The notes under the pieces: generated by a model
What the model was told of the DNA's origin: nothing
Seen by the model: the letters and a program-made list of their open reading frames with translations, nothing else
The model's database searches: none
Shown here: positions 42,170 to 51,330 of the stretch, in pieces
Layout of the letters: each line of letters opens with the position of its first letter
Position numbering within the stretch: the stretch's first letter is position 1
Made by a program: the position numbers and the translations under genes
Source: Solwaraspora sp. WMMD1047
Lineage (GTDB): Bacteria; Actinomycetota; Actinomycetes; Mycobacteriales; Micromonosporaceae
DNA length: 64,000 bases
Direction of reading: 5' to 3'
Assembly (NCBI RefSeq): GCF_029626155.1
Contig: NZ_JARUBL010000001.1
Coordinates: 4,444,501 to 4,508,500 of the forward strand

Positions 42170-43405
42170 ATGCACAACGGACCAGCGGGCGAGCACCACC
42201 CGGCGACGCCGGCGCACCGGACGCCCGAACCAACCGACCCGGGCGCTCCGGCCTGGTCGGTCCGCCCGACGGCACCCGCCCATCGGACGGCCTCGGCCGG
42301 GTCGGCCACGCCCACCGAGCCGACCGCACCCAGCGGGTCGGCGGCGCCCACCGAGCCCGCCGCGCCCACCGAGCCGGTCGGGCCTTCGGACCAGGCGGCG
42401 GCCGCCCGACCGGGGACTCGGCGCCGGTCGCGCCGCCGCCGTCGCACCCTGCTGAGTCTCGGCATCAGCCTGCTCGCGCTCGTCCTGCTCGGTGCGGGCG
42501 GCGTGGTCGCCGCCGGGTTCTACGTGCGGTCGGTGGAGTCGGACATCGCCCGGATCGACGCCTTCGAGAACGTGCCCGAGGAGTCCCGGCCGGAGAAGGT
42601 GGTGCAGGAGGCCAAAAACCTGCTCATCCTCGGCAGCGACTCCCGCGATCCGGAGAACCTGGGCGGCTCCCGCAGCGACACCATCATCGTCGCGCACCTG
42701 CCCGAAGACCGGTCCAGCGCCCAGTTGATCTCGATCCCCCGGGACACCTGGGTCAAGGTCCCCGAAGGGCCGAACGGCCAGCCGGGGGGCCAGGAGGCGA
42801 AAATCAACGCCTCGTACGCCTGGGGCGGCATCCCGCTGATGGTGCAGACGGTGGAGGACTTCACCGGGGTCCGGATCGACCACGTGGTGACCATCGACTT
42901 CGCCGGCTTCCAGGAGATCATCGACGCACTCGACGGCATCGAGATCGACGTACCGCGCAACTTCACCTCGCTGCACGAGCCGTTCCGGACCTTCAAGGCC
43001 GGCCGGCAGGAGATGGACGGGGCGACGGCGCTGGACTACGCCCGGCAGCGCAAGCAGTTCGCCGACGGCGACTTCGCCCGCATCCGCAACCAGCAACAGG
43101 TCATCAAGGCCGTGTTGCAGAAGGGCACCACCGCCGGCGTGCTGACCAACCCCGGCCGGCTGAACGCCTTCGTCAAGTCCACTGCCGACGCGGTGTCGAT
43201 TGACGAGTCCCTCTCCATCTTCGACCTGGCGATGGAGCTGCGCGACCTGCGGCCGGACGACCTGACCTTCTTCACCAGCCCGACCAGCGGCACCGGCCGG
43301 GTCGGCACCGAGAGCGTCGTCTTCGCCGATACCGAGAAGGTCAAGACCTTCTACGACGCGGTCCGCCGCGACGCCGTACCGGAGATACTTGCCACCGCCA
43401 GGTAG
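42170..43405 (+). CDS. LytR-CpsA-Psr (LCP) family cell-wall glycopolymer ligase
   Basis: A 411-residue protein: Pro/Ala/Thr-rich cytoplasmic leader with PTEP repeats, basic patch RRRSRRRRR, one membrane helix (LLSLGISLLALVLLGAGGVV) and an extracellular LCP domain (NLLILGSDSRDPENLGGSRS, DTIIVAHLP, LISIPRDTWV, LDYARQRKQFADGDFARIRN). LCP enzymes attach teichoic-type or arabinogalactan polymers to peptidoglycan, using the Arg/Asp residues seen here. A -10 TACGAT (42157-42162) ends 7 nt before ATG 42170, suggesting a leaderless mRNA. Its place inside the type VII locus may help pass substrates through the wall. Confidence 0.92.
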   Translation: MHNGPAGEHHPATPAHRTPEPTDPGAPAWSVRPTAPAHRTASAGSATPTEPTAPSGSAAPTEPAAPTEPVGPSDQAAAARPGTRRRSRRRRRTLLSLGISLLALVLLGAGGVVAAGFYVRSVESDIARIDAFENVPEESRPEKVVQEAKNLLILGSDSRDPENLGGSRSDTIIVAHLPEDRSSAQLISIPRDTWVKVPEGPNGQPGGQEAKINASYAWGGIPLMVQTVEDFTGVRIDHVVTIDFAGFQEIIDALDGIEIDVPRNFTSLHEPFRTFKAGRQEMDGATALDYARQRKQFADGDFARIRNQQQVIKAVLQKGTTAGVLTNPGRLNAFVKSTADAVSIDESLSIFDLAMELRDLRPDDLTFFTSPTSGTGRVGTESVVFADTEKVKTFYDAVRRDAVPEILATAR

Positions 43406-43513
43406 CGACCGGCGTACCCTCGTGCCCCGGCGGCGGTGCTGACACGACCGTCGATCCTATGATGGTGGGACGCCCGACACGGGCGGCGAACCAGTCAGGG
43501 GGAACTGAATCGC

Positions 43514-44848
43514 ATGAGCGTGTCGCCGCAGACGCAACCGCCGGCGGCCCGGGACCCGCGGGCCCAGCCGCCACGCAACGGTCCGCTGCCGCCCAGGGTC
43601 GGCAACGTGCCGACCGGCGGCATCGGCGCGCAGACCCGGTCGTCCGTCGAACCGGCCGACCGGCCCGAGCCGGCGATCCTGCTCCCCCGCCGGCGGCCCG
43701 GCCGGCTCGGCCCACTGCACCTCGTCCAGCTCCTGATCGCCGAGGTGGTCCTCATCTCGGTGCTGCTGGCCCTGACCGGCGGCGCGTTGGCGGCCGCGGT
43801 GGCCGGGGTGGTGGGCGCCCTGCTCCTGCTGCTGGCCCTGGCCCGCGACCACGGCCGGTGGTGGCTGGAGAAGCGGGTGATGACCTGGCACTACCGCCGC
43901 CGGCAGCGGACCTCGGCCGGGGTCCCCAACGGTGACGACCCCCGCCTCGTCGCGTTGCGGGTGCTCGCGCCCGGCCTGACCGTGGAGAACGTCGAGGTGG
44001 CCGGCGACCAGCGGGTCGGGGTGGCCCGCGACGACGCCGGCTGGTTCGCGGTCGCCGAGGTCACCCTGAAGCCGCCCGCCCGGGGCGAACCTGGCGGGCT
44101 GCCGCTGGACCGGCTCGTCTCCGCCCTGGTCGACGCCGAACAACCGGGCGCGGTACTGCAGGTGGTGACGCAGGCGGTGCCGGCGCCCAGCCTGACCCTG
44201 TCGCCGGCCGCTCCGGCCCGTCAGTCGTACCAGCAGTTGCTGGGCCGGTACGGCGCCGTACCCGCCGATCAGCAGACCTGGATCGCGGTCCGGTTGGACG
44301 CGCGGACCGTGGCCGAGGCCGGCGCGTCCGGCGGCGCCGAACTGGACGTCGCGCCCGCCGTGGTGGCGACCCTGGTCCGCCGGGTCGCCAAGTCGCTGCG
44401 CTGGATCGGCATCACCCACCGGCTACTCGACGCCGAGGAGCTGGTCGTGGTGTTGGCGCACTCCTGCGACCTGGAGTCCGGGCACAGCACCGAACCGGTC
44501 CGGCCACGCGAGAACTGGGGCGAATGGCACTCGGCCCGGCTGGCTCACCGGTCGTTCTGGATCCGCGGCTGGCCGAGTCTCGCGGACGGCTCCGCGCTGC
44601 TCGCCCGCGTCTCCGCGACCACCGCGGCGATGACGAGCGTGGCGGTGATCCTGGCCCCCGACGACGACGCGCGGACGGTCGATCTGCGGGCCCTGGTCCG
44701 GGTGGCCGCCCCCGGCGCCGACCTCGGGCCGATCTGCCAGTCCCTGACCCGTGGCGCCGAACGGGCCAACGCCGAACTCTTCCCCCTCGACGGGGAGCAG
44801 GGACCGGCGGTGTACGCGTCCGCGCCGACCGGGGGTGGGGCACGATGA
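43514..44848 (+). CDS. eccE: Type VII secretion protein EccE
   Basis: A 444-residue protein with a disordered Pro-rich start, two membrane helices (LHLVQLLIAEVVLISVLLAL and AAVAGVVGALLLLLALARDH) and a cytoplasmic EccE domain (VAGDQRVGVARDDAGWFAVA, WIAVRLDARTV, EWHSARLAHRSFWIRGWP). EccE sits at the periphery of the ESX membrane complex and supports its assembly. Likely promoter element TATGAT at 43458-43463; GGGGGAA precedes the ATG. The next gene overlaps by ATGA. Identification rests on topology, domain pattern and neighbouring eccB/C/D. Confidence 0.88.
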   Translation: MSVSPQTQPPAARDPRAQPPRNGPLPPRVGNVPTGGIGAQTRSSVEPADRPEPAILLPRRRPGRLGPLHLVQLLIAEVVLISVLLALTGGALAAAVAGVVGALLLLLALARDHGRWWLEKRVMTWHYRRRQRTSAGVPNGDDPRLVALRVLAPGLTVENVEVAGDQRVGVARDDAGWFAVAEVTLKPPARGEPGGLPLDRLVSALVDAEQPGAVLQVVTQAVPAPSLTLSPAAPARQSYQQLLGRYGAVPADQQTWIAVRLDARTVAEAGASGGAELDVAPAVVATLVRRVAKSLRWIGITHRLLDAEELVVVLAHSCDLESGHSTEPVRPRENWGEWHSARLAHRSFWIRGWPSLADGSALLARVSATTAAMTSVAVILAPDDDARTVDLRALVRVAAPGADLGPICQSLTRGAERANAELFPLDGEQGPAVYASAPTGGGAR

Positions 44849-47136
44849 CCAGGCCGGGAGACGACCACACCCGTCCGGGCGACGAGACGCTCGACCCGCG
44901 GGAGGAACGGCGCAGTTCGGCCACCGGTGATCAGCCGGGACAGCCGCCCGCCGGCCGGCCGGCGCTTCCCCGGGCCACCGGCCGCGCCTCGGTCGTACCA
45001 CCCGTGGGGCAGACACCGGGCGGGCAACCGGTGGGCGGGCCGCACGGGTCGGGTGCCGTGCCGCGATCGGGCGGTGGCGACCCGGCCCGCCCGGTGCCAC
45101 CGCCACCGCCGCCGTCCCACATCGCCGCCATCGCCGGAGGCACGATCACCGGCCGTACCGGTGGGCAACCGGCGATGTGGCCGGTCATCACCCCACGCTC
45201 CGCGGCCGGGCAGTCCGACCAGCCCCAGCCGGACCAGGCCGGTCCAGTACCTGGCCAACCGGCTGCGACGGGCGAGCCACCGCCGGCCGAACAGGCACCG
45301 ACACAGTGGGCCCGGCCCGGACAGCAGACGGCACCGACACAGTGGACTCCACCACCGCCCGCTGGCCGGGCGGCCCGGAGCTCCTGGCCGCCCGGCCAGC
45401 CGCCGTCGAGCCCCTGGGCGCCGAGCCACGGCGCCCCACCGCCGCAGGCCGACCAGCCGGGTACGACCGCATCCTCGGCCGGCCGGACCGGAGCGAGCGC
45501 CCCGCCACCGCCACCTCCGGCCACGTCGATCCCACCCCCGCCCACGGTGCCTCCGCCGCCGACGATCCGCCCGGCACGGGCCTACCCGCCACCTCCTCCG
45601 CAACCCCCAAACCTGCCGCCGCCCGGCCCGCCACCAGCGCTAACCGGGCCGGGCGCCCCGCCACCGGGGCCGACCGGTCCGACCGCCGCGTCGAGCCCCA
45701 CCTCGGCCCCGCCGGCCGCGGCCACCCCGCTGACCCGGGCCACTCCCCCGACACCGCCGACCAGGACGGGACCGCCGGCACCACCGACCCGGACCGGGCC
45801 ACCCGCACCACCGGCCCGCACCGGTCCTTCGGCATCACCAGACCGGGCCGGCCTATCCGCAGCACCAGACCGTCCCGGCCCGCCCGCACCGCCGACCCGG
45901 ACCGGGCCGCCCGCACCGCCCGTCCGAACTGGACCGCCCGTACCGCCGGTCCGATCTGGACCGTCGTCGGCGACGGCATCGCCGGTGGCGCCGGTCACCG
46001 GGCCGCCGGCCGCCACCAGGCCGGCGCCCGTGGCCCCGCCTCCCACACCTGGACAGGCGGCGCTGCAGGCGCCACCGGCGATCCCGACCCAGCGCCCCGT
46101 ACCGGCACCGCCCGCGGTGCCCGCGCCGCCGGCCGTCCCAGCCCCGCCCGCCGTACCCCAGGTGCCGGCGCTGCGGCCGACCCAGGCCGCGTCCGCTCCG
46201 CCCGCGGTGGCCGCCCCGCCACCGGCGGTCCGGCCGGCGCACTCGATCCCGGCGCCGCCGGTCACCGCGTACCCCGGGGCGGCCACCGTCGCCCGGCCCG
46301 CGACCCAGGCGGCGGTCTCCGCCGAAGCCGCCGGTGCCGGCTCCGCGCAACTGTCGGCGCAGGGCATCGCGCTGGCGAACACCGGCCACTCGGGACCGCC
46401 CGACCTCGACCAGGACCACCGGCCGCCGGAGCGGCGCCGACGCGACACGATCTCCGGCCGGCTGGCCCGGCTGCGCATCGGCTCGCACACGGCCACCCGG
46501 ACCGCGCTCGCCCAGCTGCGGGTCGGCTCGGCCGGCGCGGGCCTGATCCTCGGTGCCGACCGCCAGCAACTGCCGGTGTCGGTGCGCTTCTTCCGGCCCG
46601 AGCCGACCCGGATCTCGCTGGTCGGCGGGGTGTGGGCCGGGCAGCTCTTCACCTTCCGGGCGTTGGCCCTCGGCGCCCGGGTCGCCGTGGTCACCACCGA
46701 CCCGTACGCCTGGCAGAGCTTCGGCGAGCGCGCGACCGGCCAGGCCGACCGGGTCACCGTGGTCGCCGCCGAGCAGCCGTTGACCCTGACCGGCACCGCC
46801 CACCAGCCCGTCCTGATCGTGTACGACCAGGGCTTCGTCGGCGGCACGGCACCACCGCCGCTCGGCCCGTGGCAGACCCAGTTGACCGTGCTACGCCAAC
46901 TCGACCAGTCCGGCGTACCGGCGCTGCAGGACTGTGACCTGGTGCTGATCCAACGGCTGGCGAGCGCCGAGGCGTCGCTGGCCGCCAACGCGCTGCGGCT
47001 GCCCGGCCCGAGTTCCCAGTTCCTCCAGGTGATGGCCGACGACATGGTCGCGGTCGTGGGCGACGGCGCGGAACGCTACGTCTGGTTCGCGCAGAGCGAC
47101 ATCGAACGGCAGTACGCGGGCGCCCCCCGCCGCTGA
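44845..47136 (+). CDS. Proline-rich type VII locus protein with C-terminal folded domain
   Basis: A 763-residue protein. Residues 1-530 are disordered and dominated by PPP, TGPP and PAPP units, including a TRTGPPAPP repeat block at about 300-370. Residues 540-763 form a compact domain (GRLARLRIGSHTATRTALAQ, GLILGADRQQLPVSVRFFRP, RISLVGGVWAGQLFTFRALA, LGARVAVVTTDPYAWQSFGE) resembling an inactive nucleotide-binding fold. It overlaps eccE by ATGA, so it is made with the ESX complex. It may be a cytoplasmic scaffold; similar Pro-rich partners occur in mycobacterial ESX loci (Esp proteins). No export signal. Confidence 0.8.
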   Translation: MTRPGDDHTRPGDETLDPREERRSSATGDQPGQPPAGRPALPRATGRASVVPPVGQTPGGQPVGGPHGSGAVPRSGGGDPARPVPPPPPPSHIAAIAGGTITGRTGGQPAMWPVITPRSAAGQSDQPQPDQAGPVPGQPAATGEPPPAEQAPTQWARPGQQTAPTQWTPPPPAGRAARSSWPPGQPPSSPWAPSHGAPPPQADQPGTTASSAGRTGASAPPPPPPATSIPPPPTVPPPPTIRPARAYPPPPPQPPNLPPPGPPPALTGPGAPPPGPTGPTAASSPTSAPPAAATPLTRATPPTPPTRTGPPAPPTRTGPPAPPARTGPSASPDRAGLSAAPDRPGPPAPPTRTGPPAPPVRTGPPVPPVRSGPSSATASPVAPVTGPPAATRPAPVAPPPTPGQAALQAPPAIPTQRPVPAPPAVPAPPAVPAPPAVPQVPALRPTQAASAPPAVAAPPPAVRPAHSIPAPPVTAYPGAATVARPATQAAVSAEAAGAGSAQLSAQGIALANTGHSGPPDLDQDHRPPERRRRDTISGRLARLRIGSHTATRTALAQLRVGSAGAGLILGADRQQLPVSVRFFRPEPTRISLVGGVWAGQLFTFRALALGARVAVVTTDPYAWQSFGERATGQADRVTVVAAEQPLTLTGTAHQPVLIVYDQGFVGGTAPPPLGPWQTQLTVLRQLDQSGVPALQDCDLVLIQRLASAEASLAANALRLPGPSSQFLQVMADDMVAVVGDGAERYVWFAQSDIERQYAGAPRR

Positions 47137-47158
47137 CCCCACCGCGAGCGGCGGGGTC
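47135..47158. terminator. Short bidirectional terminator between converging type VII genes
   Basis: GACCCC (47135-47140) pairs with GGGGTC (47153-47158), with an inner CCGC-GA-GCGG hairpin. It lies between the Pro-rich gene stop and the end of eccC (47176). Confidence 0.55.
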
Positions 47159-47175
47159 GGCGGACGGGCGGTCGG

Positions 47176-50100
47176 TCAGTGCGCCGGTGGGGTCCAGGCG
47201 AGTTGGATCAGACGCGCGCCGTGCCGGCGGGTGAACAGCCAGGCCCGGCCGGGCGGGAGGAACTGCGGCTTGATCGTGCCGAACAGGGCGCCCTCCTCAC
47301 GCGGGCCGGACATCATCAGGCCCGGCGAGGCGAGTTCCCGGATCCGGCTGATCACCGGGTCGAACATGGCCCGGGAGGCGCCGCCGATGCGTCGGGTGAC
47401 CACCAGGTGCAGGCCGATGTCGCGGGCCTGGGGCAGGAACTCCAGCAGCGGCGCCAGCGGGTTGACCGTCCCGCTGGCGACCAGGTCGTAGTCGTCGACC
47501 AGCAGGAACAGGTCGGGACCCTTCCACCAGCTGCGGTTGCGCAGCTGCTCCGGGGTGACGTCGGGGCCGGGCAGCCGCTCCCGCATCACCGTGGTCACCT
47601 GTTTGATCAGGTCGGTGGTCGACTGCTGGGCGGTACCGAAGCCGATCAGGTGCGGGGTGTCCACACAGCCGAGCAGGCTGCGCCGGTAGTCGACCAGGAT
47701 CAGCCGGGCCTGGCTCGGCTCGTACCCGGTGGCGACCATCCGGGCCAGGCTGCGCAGGAAGGAGCTCTTTCCGCTCTCGATGTCGCCGAAGAGCAGCGCG
47801 TGCGGCTCGGCGTCGAAGTCCAGGAACACCGGCTGCAGGTCGGCCTCGGCGATACCGATCGGCAGCTTGCCGCCCTGCGGGGCGGGCAGCGCCGCGTACG
47901 GCAGCTCGGCCGGCAGCAGCCGCACCGCCGGCGCCCGCCCCCCGGTCCAGTGCGCCTGGGTGAGCTTGACGAACTCCGCCACCGCGTCGGAGAGGTCCTC
48001 GATGCGCGGCTCCGCGTCCAGCTCGGGCAACCCGGCCAGGAAGTGGAAGCCGTCCGGGGTAAGACCACGGCCGGGGGTCCGTTCCGGCACGTTGACGGCG
48101 GCCCGCCGGTTGATCATCGAGTCGCTGGGTTCGCCGAGTCGCAGTTCGATCTTGGTGCCGAACATGTCCCGGACCGCGGCCCGGATGTCCATCCACCGGT
48201 TGGTGGCGGCCAGGATGTGCACGCCGTAGCCGAGCCCCCGGCTGGCCAGCTCGTTGATGATGGGTTCCAGGTCGTCGAACTCGGCGCGCAGCGTCGCCCA
48301 ACCGTCCACCACCAGGAAGACGTCGCCGAACGGGTCGTCGGCGAACCGGCCCTGCCGCTTGGCCCGCCGGTACCCGGCGATGCCCTCCACCCCCTGGGCG
48401 GTGAACATCGCCTCCCGCTCCTGCATCAGCCCGTACATCTCGGCGATGGTGCGGCGTACCCGGTCCACGTCGCGGCGGGTGGCGACCCCGCCGACGTGCG
48501 GCATCCCGGCCATCGCGGTGAGCCCGCCGCCGCCGAAGTCGAGGCAGTAGAACTGCACCTCGCGCGGGGTGTGCCGCAGGATCAGACTGCCGATCAGCGT
48601 ACGCAGGAAGTTGCTCTTGCCGCTCTGTGGGCCGCCGACCACCATCACGTTGCCGGCGCTGCCGGACAGCTCCAGCCACATCGGCTCGCGGAGCTGCTCG
48701 AACGGCTTGTCGATGACGCCGACCAGGCCGTGCAGGGTCCGTTCCGGGTCCAGCGACCGGGTGGTCAGGCCGCGCTCCGGCGTGTGCACCACGGGGGCGA
48801 GCATCTGGCCGAGGGTCGGCGGGGCGTCCAGCGGCTCCAGCCAGACCTGGTGGGCCGGCGGCCCCTGCCCCTCCATCCGCTGCACCAGCACGTCGAGCAG
48901 GGTGTCGCCGACGACGGTCTCCTCCGGCTCCTCGACCGCCTCGGCCGGGTCGGTCGACTGCTCCTCGCGCTGCGGCGCGACGTAGTAGGTGGTGAACTCC
49001 CGGACCGGGTCCACCGGTCGACCGCCGACGGTGGCCCGGTAGCCGTCCTGGCGGACCACCCCGGAGACGTACGCGGCCTTGAACCGGATCAGACCCTCGG
49101 TCCCGGTGCGCAGGTAGCCGTGGCCGGGGGCGCGGGGCAGCTCGTAGGCGTCCGAGACGCCGAGCACCGCCCGGCTGTCCATCGACGAGAAGGTCCGCAG
49201 ACCCACCCGGTACGACAGGTGCGTCTCCAGGCCACGCAGCCGGCCCTCCTCCAGCCGCTGCGAGGCGAGCAGCAGGTGGATGCCGAGCGACCGGCCGAGC
49301 CGGCCGATCTGGACGAACATGTCGATGAAGTCGGGCCGGGCGGTCAGCAGTTCGCTGAACTCGTCCACGATCACCAGCAGGCTGGGCAGCGGCGCCAGCG
49401 GCACCCCGGCGGCCCGGGCGCGTTCGTAGTCGCGCTGGGAGGCGTAGTTGCCGGCCTGGCGCAGCAGCTCCTGGCGGCGGACCAGCTCACCCTGCATGGC
49501 GCCGAGCATCCGGTCGACCAGGGAGAGTTCGTCGGCAAGGTTGGTGATCACCGCGCTGGTGTGCGGCAGCCGGTCCAGCGCGGTGAAGGTCGCGCCACCC
49601 TTGAAGTCGACCAGGACGAAGTTGAGGATCTCGGAGCTGTGCGTGACGGCCAGCGCCAGCACCAGCGTACGCAGCAGTTCGCTCTTGCCGGAGCCGGTCG
49701 CGCCGACCAGCAGGCCGTGCGGACCCATCCCGTCCTGGGCCGACTCCTTCAGGTCCAGCTCGATCGGGCGGCCGTCCTGGCCGACGCCGATCGGCACCCG
49801 AAGCCGGTCCCGGTTGGGCCGGCCGGCCCAGGCCCGAGTCAGGTCGAGGTCGTGCGGCGGGCCGAGTTCGAGCAGCTCGGCCAGGCCGAGGTCGATGGCG
49901 ACCGGCGCGGACTGGTCGGTGTAGGAGGTGGCCGACAGCCGCAGCGGCGCCAGCTCGCGGGCCAGCACCTCGGCCTCGGTGGGGCTCAGCGCGTCCGCCG
50001 TTCCCACCTCGGTGGTGCCGTCCATGGTGGTGCCGGAAATCGTGCCGTCGTCGGCGAGGTCGAGGGTGACGGAGGTGTCGTCCAGCAGTCGCGGCGGCGG

Positions 50101-51147
50101 GTTGGACAGGTCGAGGATGGTCACCCCGGCGACGCCGCCGTCGGTCATCAGGTGGTCGGAACCGGCCGTGGACCCGCCGTCGATGACGACCACCACGTGC
50201 TGCCCCACGGCCGCCTGGGCGAGGGCCGGATCGAACCGCGGCCGGTTGTCCAGGACGTCGTCGAGCATCGCCTCCAGGGCGGCCACCGACGGCGCGAACA
50301 GCCGGATCGGGCCGACCGCGTCCAGCTTGGCCGGATGCTGGGCGTGCGGCAGCCACTTCGCCCACTCCCAGTCCGACCGGCGGTCGTTGGCGACGCAGAT
50401 CCCGACCAGCAGGTCGTCGGGTGCGTGGAAGGTGACCACCTGGGCCAGCAGCGCGCGGGCCATGTCCCGGGCCGGGGCCTCCGGGCCGCGCAGGTAGACG
50501 TGGGAGAAGTCGCGCAGCGCGATCGCCACCGGCAGGTCGGGCACGATCGCGTAGGTGGCGACGAACTTGCGCAGCGCCATCGCGCAGAGCGGCTCCAGCT
50601 CGTCGACCGGCCGGGTCTGCGGCGGGATCAGCGGGGTGGCGACCTCCAGCGCGCCGAGCCCGATCCGGACCACACTGAAGTCCACGTCGGCACGGCGGCG
50701 CTCCCAGAGCCGGCCACCGCTGGCGGTGGACCACAGCGCGGCCGGGTCGGGGTGTCGGTAGTGGAGCGCCTCACGCTGCTGACCGATGGTGGTACGCAGC
50801 TGGGAGCGGAGCCGGGCGAGTTGGCGCATGTACTGGCGCCGATTCTCGATCATCTCCTTCTTGCCCGGCCCGGACTGATTCATCACCATCATCGCCATCA
50901 TGCCGAGAATGGAGATGCCGAACATGCCGCCGGCCACGTAGGTGAGCGGGCCGCCGCCGCCACGCTGACCGGCCATCATCAGACCCATCGCCGCGCCGCC
51001 GGCCACCATGGGCAGGATCGTCAACATGCGCATCCAGGCCTTGCCGGACGCCTGCGGCACCTCGGGCGGCGGTTCGAGCACCACCTCGCCCGAGGGCAGC
51101 ACCGGCGCGACCCGGCGCGGCAGGCGCTTGACAATTACCGATGTCAC
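47176..51147 (-). CDS. eccC: Type VII secretion motor ATPase EccC (FtsK/SpoIIIE)
   Basis: A 1323-residue motor with two N-terminal membrane helices (MLTILPMVAGGAAMGLMMAG, YVAGGMFGISILGMMAMMVM), a DUF domain, then three FtsK/SpoIIIE ATPase domains. Their Walker A motifs are GATGSGKSELLRTL, GGPQSGKSNFLRTL and GDIESGKSSFLRSL. D1 has a Walker B at LPSLLVIVDEFSELL; D2 (DVFLVVDGWATL) and D3 (DLFLLVDDYDL) are degenerate, as usual. EccC binds the C-terminal signal of WXG100/LXG-type substrates and drives export. It is a single fused gene rather than EccCa/EccCb. GTG 51147 has GGAGG 7 nt upstream, better than the in-frame ATG at 51189. It is on the strand opposite its partners. Confidence 0.96.
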   Translation of the reverse strand: MTSVIVKRLPRRVAPVLPSGEVVLEPPPEVPQASGKAWMRMLTILPMVAGGAAMGLMMAGQRGGGGPLTYVAGGMFGISILGMMAMMVMNQSGPGKKEMIENRRQYMRQLARLRSQLRTTIGQQREALHYRHPDPAALWSTASGGRLWERRRADVDFSVVRIGLGALEVATPLIPPQTRPVDELEPLCAMALRKFVATYAIVPDLPVAIALRDFSHVYLRGPEAPARDMARALLAQVVTFHAPDDLLVGICVANDRRSDWEWAKWLPHAQHPAKLDAVGPIRLFAPSVAALEAMLDDVLDNRPRFDPALAQAAVGQHVVVVIDGGSTAGSDHLMTDGGVAGVTILDLSNPPPRLLDDTSVTLDLADDGTISGTTMDGTTEVGTADALSPTEAEVLARELAPLRLSATSYTDQSAPVAIDLGLAELLELGPPHDLDLTRAWAGRPNRDRLRVPIGVGQDGRPIELDLKESAQDGMGPHGLLVGATGSGKSELLRTLVLALAVTHSSEILNFVLVDFKGGATFTALDRLPHTSAVITNLADELSLVDRMLGAMQGELVRRQELLRQAGNYASQRDYERARAAGVPLAPLPSLLVIVDEFSELLTARPDFIDMFVQIGRLGRSLGIHLLLASQRLEEGRLRGLETHLSYRVGLRTFSSMDSRAVLGVSDAYELPRAPGHGYLRTGTEGLIRFKAAYVSGVVRQDGYRATVGGRPVDPVREFTTYYVAPQREEQSTDPAEAVEEPEETVVGDTLLDVLVQRMEGQGPPAHQVWLEPLDAPPTLGQMLAPVVHTPERGLTTRSLDPERTLHGLVGVIDKPFEQLREPMWLELSGSAGNVMVVGGPQSGKSNFLRTLIGSLILRHTPREVQFYCLDFGGGGLTAMAGMPHVGGVATRRDVDRVRRTIAEMYGLMQEREAMFTAQGVEGIAGYRRAKRQGRFADDPFGDVFLVVDGWATLRAEFDDLEPIINELASRGLGYGVHILAATNRWMDIRAAVRDMFGTKIELRLGEPSDSMINRRAAVNVPERTPGRGLTPDGFHFLAGLPELDAEPRIEDLSDAVAEFVKLTQAHWTGGRAPAVRLLPAELPYAALPAPQGGKLPIGIAEADLQPVFLDFDAEPHALLFGDIESGKSSFLRSLARMVATGYEPSQARLILVDYRRSLLGCVDTPHLIGFGTAQQSTTDLIKQVTTVMRERLPGPDVTPEQLRNRSWWKGPDLFLLVDDYDLVASGTVNPLAPLLEFLPQARDIGLHLVVTRRIGGASRAMFDPVISRIRELASPGLMMSGPREEGALFGTIKPQFLPPGRAWLFTRRHGARLIQLAWTPPAH

Positions 51148-51330
51148 CGTTCGACCTCCCCGTACGACCGGATTCGGCGGGCAAATCATATAGACATTGG
51201 ACCTGCGCCGCGGATCGGCCCAGCCAGGTCGAACGACCCTGCATAATGGGCCGGAACCGACACGTCGGGGACCGGAACCGCCATGCTAGGTTGAGCGCTG
51301 CTATCGCATGGGGGCGGGGAGGTAACCAGC

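Noticed and set aside
47179-51246. A 1,355-codon open frame antisense to eccC, and other long antisense frames such as 842-2395.
   Set aside because: Stop codons are rare in this GC-rich DNA. The translations are Arg/Pro/Gly/His-rich without motifs and mirror the true genes' codon structure.
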